DNA of 7,412 nt from Pseudomonadota bacterium (GTDB lineage: Bacteria > Pseudomonadota > Alphaproteobacteria > Azospirillales > Azospirillaceae): contig JAEYOB010000338.1 of assembly GCA_023412175.1 (NCBI GenBank), forward strand, positions 1 to 7,412. The letters run 5' to 3'. The notes under the pieces were generated by a model. It was not told the DNA's origin. It saw nothing but the letters and a program-made list of their open reading frames with translations, and did no database searches. Both the position numbers and the translations under genes were made by a program. This document shows, piece by piece, positions 5,541-7,412 of this stretch. The first letter of the stretch is position 1, and each line of letters begins with the position of its first letter.

Positions 5541-6884
5541 TCAGGCCGGAACGACGATCAGATCGCGCGACAGGCGGCTCAGGCGCTCGATGCCCCGCGA
5601 GCGGACGACGATGCTGTCTTCCAGATGCATGCCGCCTTCCCGCGGATCGCGGTAGAAGACCTCGAAGTTGATGACGGCGTTTTCCTCGATCGCCCAGTTG
5701 CCGAAGGCGTGTCCGGGCTCGGCGTAGTCGAAGACCTCCAGCCCGATCGGGTGGAAGACCAGGGTGGTCAGCTTCGAATTGAAGCCGTGCTTCTGCATGG
5801 TCTGCACCGCCAGCCCGGTGAGGTCGTCGGTCATCGCGCCCGGACGCACCGCATCCTCGACCGTGGACAGAGTCTCGGTCACGGCGGCGTACATGCGGCG
5901 CTGCATGGCCGAGGGCTCGCCGATCACGGCGGTGCGGGCCATGTCGGCGTGGTAGTTGCGGTAGGTGCAGATGGCGTCGAGCAGAACGGTGTCGCCGCGC
6001 GCGAAGGTCTTGCGCTCGATGTAGTCATGGTCGAGCACGAAGCCGCCGTCCGGGCCGCCGTTGAACAGCATGCCGCGCTCGCCCAGCGGCTTGGCGCCGC
6101 GCCTGGCCAGCACATGGCGGTAACCCTGCACCATGTCGCCCCACGCGCCGCTCTCGCGGATGCCGGCGGCGGCGCCCACCAGCGCCTCGTCGTTGATGTA
6201 GCCGGCCTCGCGCAGGATGTCGATTTCCGCCTCGGTCTTGACCGCGCGGACGCGGCGCATCAAGGGCTGGGCGTCGATGACGCGGATGCGGCCACCGGCG
6301 GCGGCTTCGAGCCGGGCGCCAAACCGCAGGTCGTCGCAGGCGACCGTGACGACGCGGTCGCCGAAGGTCTCGGCCAGCGCCTTCAGGATGCCGCCCTGGA
6401 GGCCCTGGGCCATGGTCGGGCGGGTGCGCTCGAACAGCGCGCGCAACGGGGCGCGCAGTTCGGTCTCGATGCCGACGCCGGCGTGAATTTCCTTCATCAG
6501 GGAGGCGGCGCTCGACCATTCCGAGCCGTAGACCCGCAGTTCGGGCAGGCAGGTCGGGCGCGTCACCTGATAGGCCAGATCATAGTCGGGCACGAACAGG
6601 ATGCCGTGGCCGGCCTCGTCGCCCATGACCAGGGCGCATGCCCAGTCATCGTAGAAGTGGCAGAGCGAACTGTCCGGGGCATGGCCCGACACGTAATAGA
6701 GATGCCCGTCCTCCTTGAGGCAGACGGCATCGACGCCGTCCTGCTTCAGGAAGCGGTGAAGGCGGTCGTAATTCGCCAGCCGGACGGCCGGCGAGGGCTG
6801 GAAGCCGGTGGTCTCGGTGGAAACCCGCGTCATCATGGAAGCCATTGTCCGCAGCCTTTCGTTGTTCAAGCGGGATCCGGCCAT
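5541..6884 (-). CDS. M24-family (Xaa-Pro peptidase/creatinase-like) metallohydrolase
   Basis: 447 residues from the first ATG (complement 6882-6884). An in-frame ATG at 6845, with GAAAGG upstream, would give 434 and is nearly as likely. The N-terminal creatinase-like domain is at ~35-205. The pita-bread catalytic domain (~210-440) opens with MRRVRAVKTEAEIDILREA, a typical linker. All five metal ligands are in place: Asp303 (VLLDAICTY), Asp314 (HADMART), His378 (FHPIGLEV), Glu408 (NFEVFY) and Glu422 (HLEDSIVV). His286, 17 residues before Asp303, matches the catalytic His243 of E. coli PepP. The PepP His361 position, 7 residues after the metal His, is Phe385 (GLEVFD), and no His matches His350. 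The enzyme should bind two metals and cleave a C-N bond, but probably is not a standard proline peptidase. Relatives with other jobs include creatinase and ectoine hydrolase. It follows the SDR gene by 21 bases, implying cotranscription. The substrate is not readable. Confidence 0.85.
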   Translation of the reverse strand: MAGSRLNNERLRTMASMMTRVSTETTGFQPSPAVRLANYDRLHRFLKQDGVDAVCLKEDGHLYYVSGHAPDSSLCHFYDDWACALVMGDEAGHGILFVPDYDLAYQVTRPTCLPELRVYGSEWSSAASLMKEIHAGVGIETELRAPLRALFERTRPTMAQGLQGGILKALAETFGDRVVTVACDDLRFGARLEAAAGGRIRVIDAQPLMRRVRAVKTEAEIDILREAGYINDEALVGAAAGIRESGAWGDMVQGYRHVLARRGAKPLGERGMLFNGGPDGGFVLDHDYIERKTFARGDTVLLDAICTYRNYHADMARTAVIGEPSAMQRRMYAAVTETLSTVEDAVRPGAMTDDLTGLAVQTMQKHGFNSKLTTLVFHPIGLEVFDYAEPGHAFGNWAIEENAVINFEVFYRDPREGGMHLEDSIVVRSRGIERLSRLSRDLIVVPA

Positions 6885-6905
6885 TGCGCCGTCCCACGGT
6901 CCGGT

Positions 6906-7412
6906 TCAGGTGAGCATCCACCCGCCATCGGCCACCAGGGTCTGGCCGACGATGGTCGAGGATGCCGGGGAGGCGAGGAAGAGGATGATTCCGGCGATCT
7001 CGTTGGCCTCGATCATGCGGCCGATCGGCATGCGCGCGGTGACCGCCGCCAAGCCGTCGGGATCGTTCCGCAGATCGGCGGTCATCGGCGTGTCCACCGG
7101 ACCGGGAGCGACCGACACCACCCGCACCCCCTGCCGGATCCACTCCAGACCGGCGGTCCGGGTGAACTGGGCCAGAGCCGCCTTGCTGGCGCTGTAGGCA
7201 CCGCGCTCGGCGCCGGTCATGAAGCCGAGTTGCGAGCCGACGTTGACGATCACGCCGCCATGGCCAGCGCCAATCATCGCCCGCGCCATGCCGGTGGCCA
7301 TCGCCACGCAACCGGTGACGTTGACCCGGAGCACATGGTCGAATTCGTCGAAGCCGGTGTCGAGCAGCGGCTTGCGCAGCACCACCCCGGCGCTGTTGAC
7401 GAAGACATCCAC
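6906..7412 (-). CDS. Short-chain dehydrogenase/reductase (SDR), N-terminus beyond the window
   Basis: 168 residues are visible. The GTG at the window edge is not the true start: the fragment opens at DVFVNSAGV, the classic SDR NNAG-strand region, so the ~80 residues with the NAD(P)-binding TGxxxGIG motif lie outside. Counted from the window edge, landmarks are NSAG (6-9, Ser in place of the second Asn), Asn31 in RVNVTG, the catalytic Ser60 (VNVGSQLG), the YxxxK pair Tyr73/Lys77 (AYSASK), the PG motif APGPVDTPM (102-110), and the C-terminal VADGGWMLT. All catalytic residues in view are intact. It should oxidise or reduce a hydroxyl/keto group with NAD(P)H in the cytoplasm. It is the first gene of the visible minus-strand operon. 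The family is certain; the substrate and cofactor preference are not. Confidence 0.92.
   Translation of the reverse strand: MDVFVNSAGVVLRKPLLDTGFDEFDHVLRVNVTGCVAMATGMARAMIGAGHGGVIVNVGSQLGFMTGAERGAYSASKAALAQFTRTAGLEWIRQGVRVVSVAPGPVDTPMTADLRNDPDGLAAVTARMPIGRMIEANEIAGIILFLASPASSTIVGQTLVADGGWMLT

Overview
The window is GC-rich DNA. Its codons end almost always in G or C, Shine-Dalgarno sites are strong, and the families present are typical of environmental Proteobacteria. An alphaproteobacterium (Rhodospirillales/Azospirillum-like) is my best guess, but no rRNA or other phylogenetic marker is present to prove it. I see no phage genes, transposase, CRISPR array or tRNA.

Left part (1-1605). The 3' end of an unrecognised plus-strand gene overlaps the start of a membrane-anchored SGNH-like protein by 20 bases. 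Such anchored proteins often act in acylation of surface glycans, so the two probably form the end of an envelope-modification operon. A 76-residue single-pass membrane protein of unknown function converges on it from the minus strand. Between that gene and the next is a divergent control region with a palindrome inside a candidate promoter.

Middle part (1606-4152). An 848-residue CPA1-type Na+/H+ antiporter carries a long cytoplasmic tail ending in a cyclic-nucleotide-binding domain. The architecture suggests ion and pH homeostasis gated by a nucleotide second messenger.

Gene-free part (4153-4645). This stretch is far from empty. It holds a hairpin just after the antiporter, several small palindromes, and a compact repeat with two tandem 16-base units plus an inverted copy that forms a perfect 17-bp stem. 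After these comes what looks like a complete, unrecognised structured RNA gene: a TTGACA -35 box, a long-range closing helix, four local hairpins, and a textbook 12-bp intrinsic terminator with a T-run. No protein gene lies in the same orientation downstream, so it looks like a stand-alone RNA rather than a leader. It is the best candidate here for something undescribed.

Right part (4646-7412). Three minus-strand genes are spaced like an operon: a short-chain dehydrogenase (5' end outside the window), then an M24 metallohydrolase, then an alpha/beta hydrolase. Together they suggest a small catabolic module, probably oxidation plus C-N or ester cleavage of an organic compound. By eye, both hydrolases depart from the canonical catalytic residues: the M24 protein keeps all five metal ligands but lacks one conserved histidine, and the alpha/beta hydrolase has His where the Ser nucleophile should be. 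The substrate cannot be read from the sequence.
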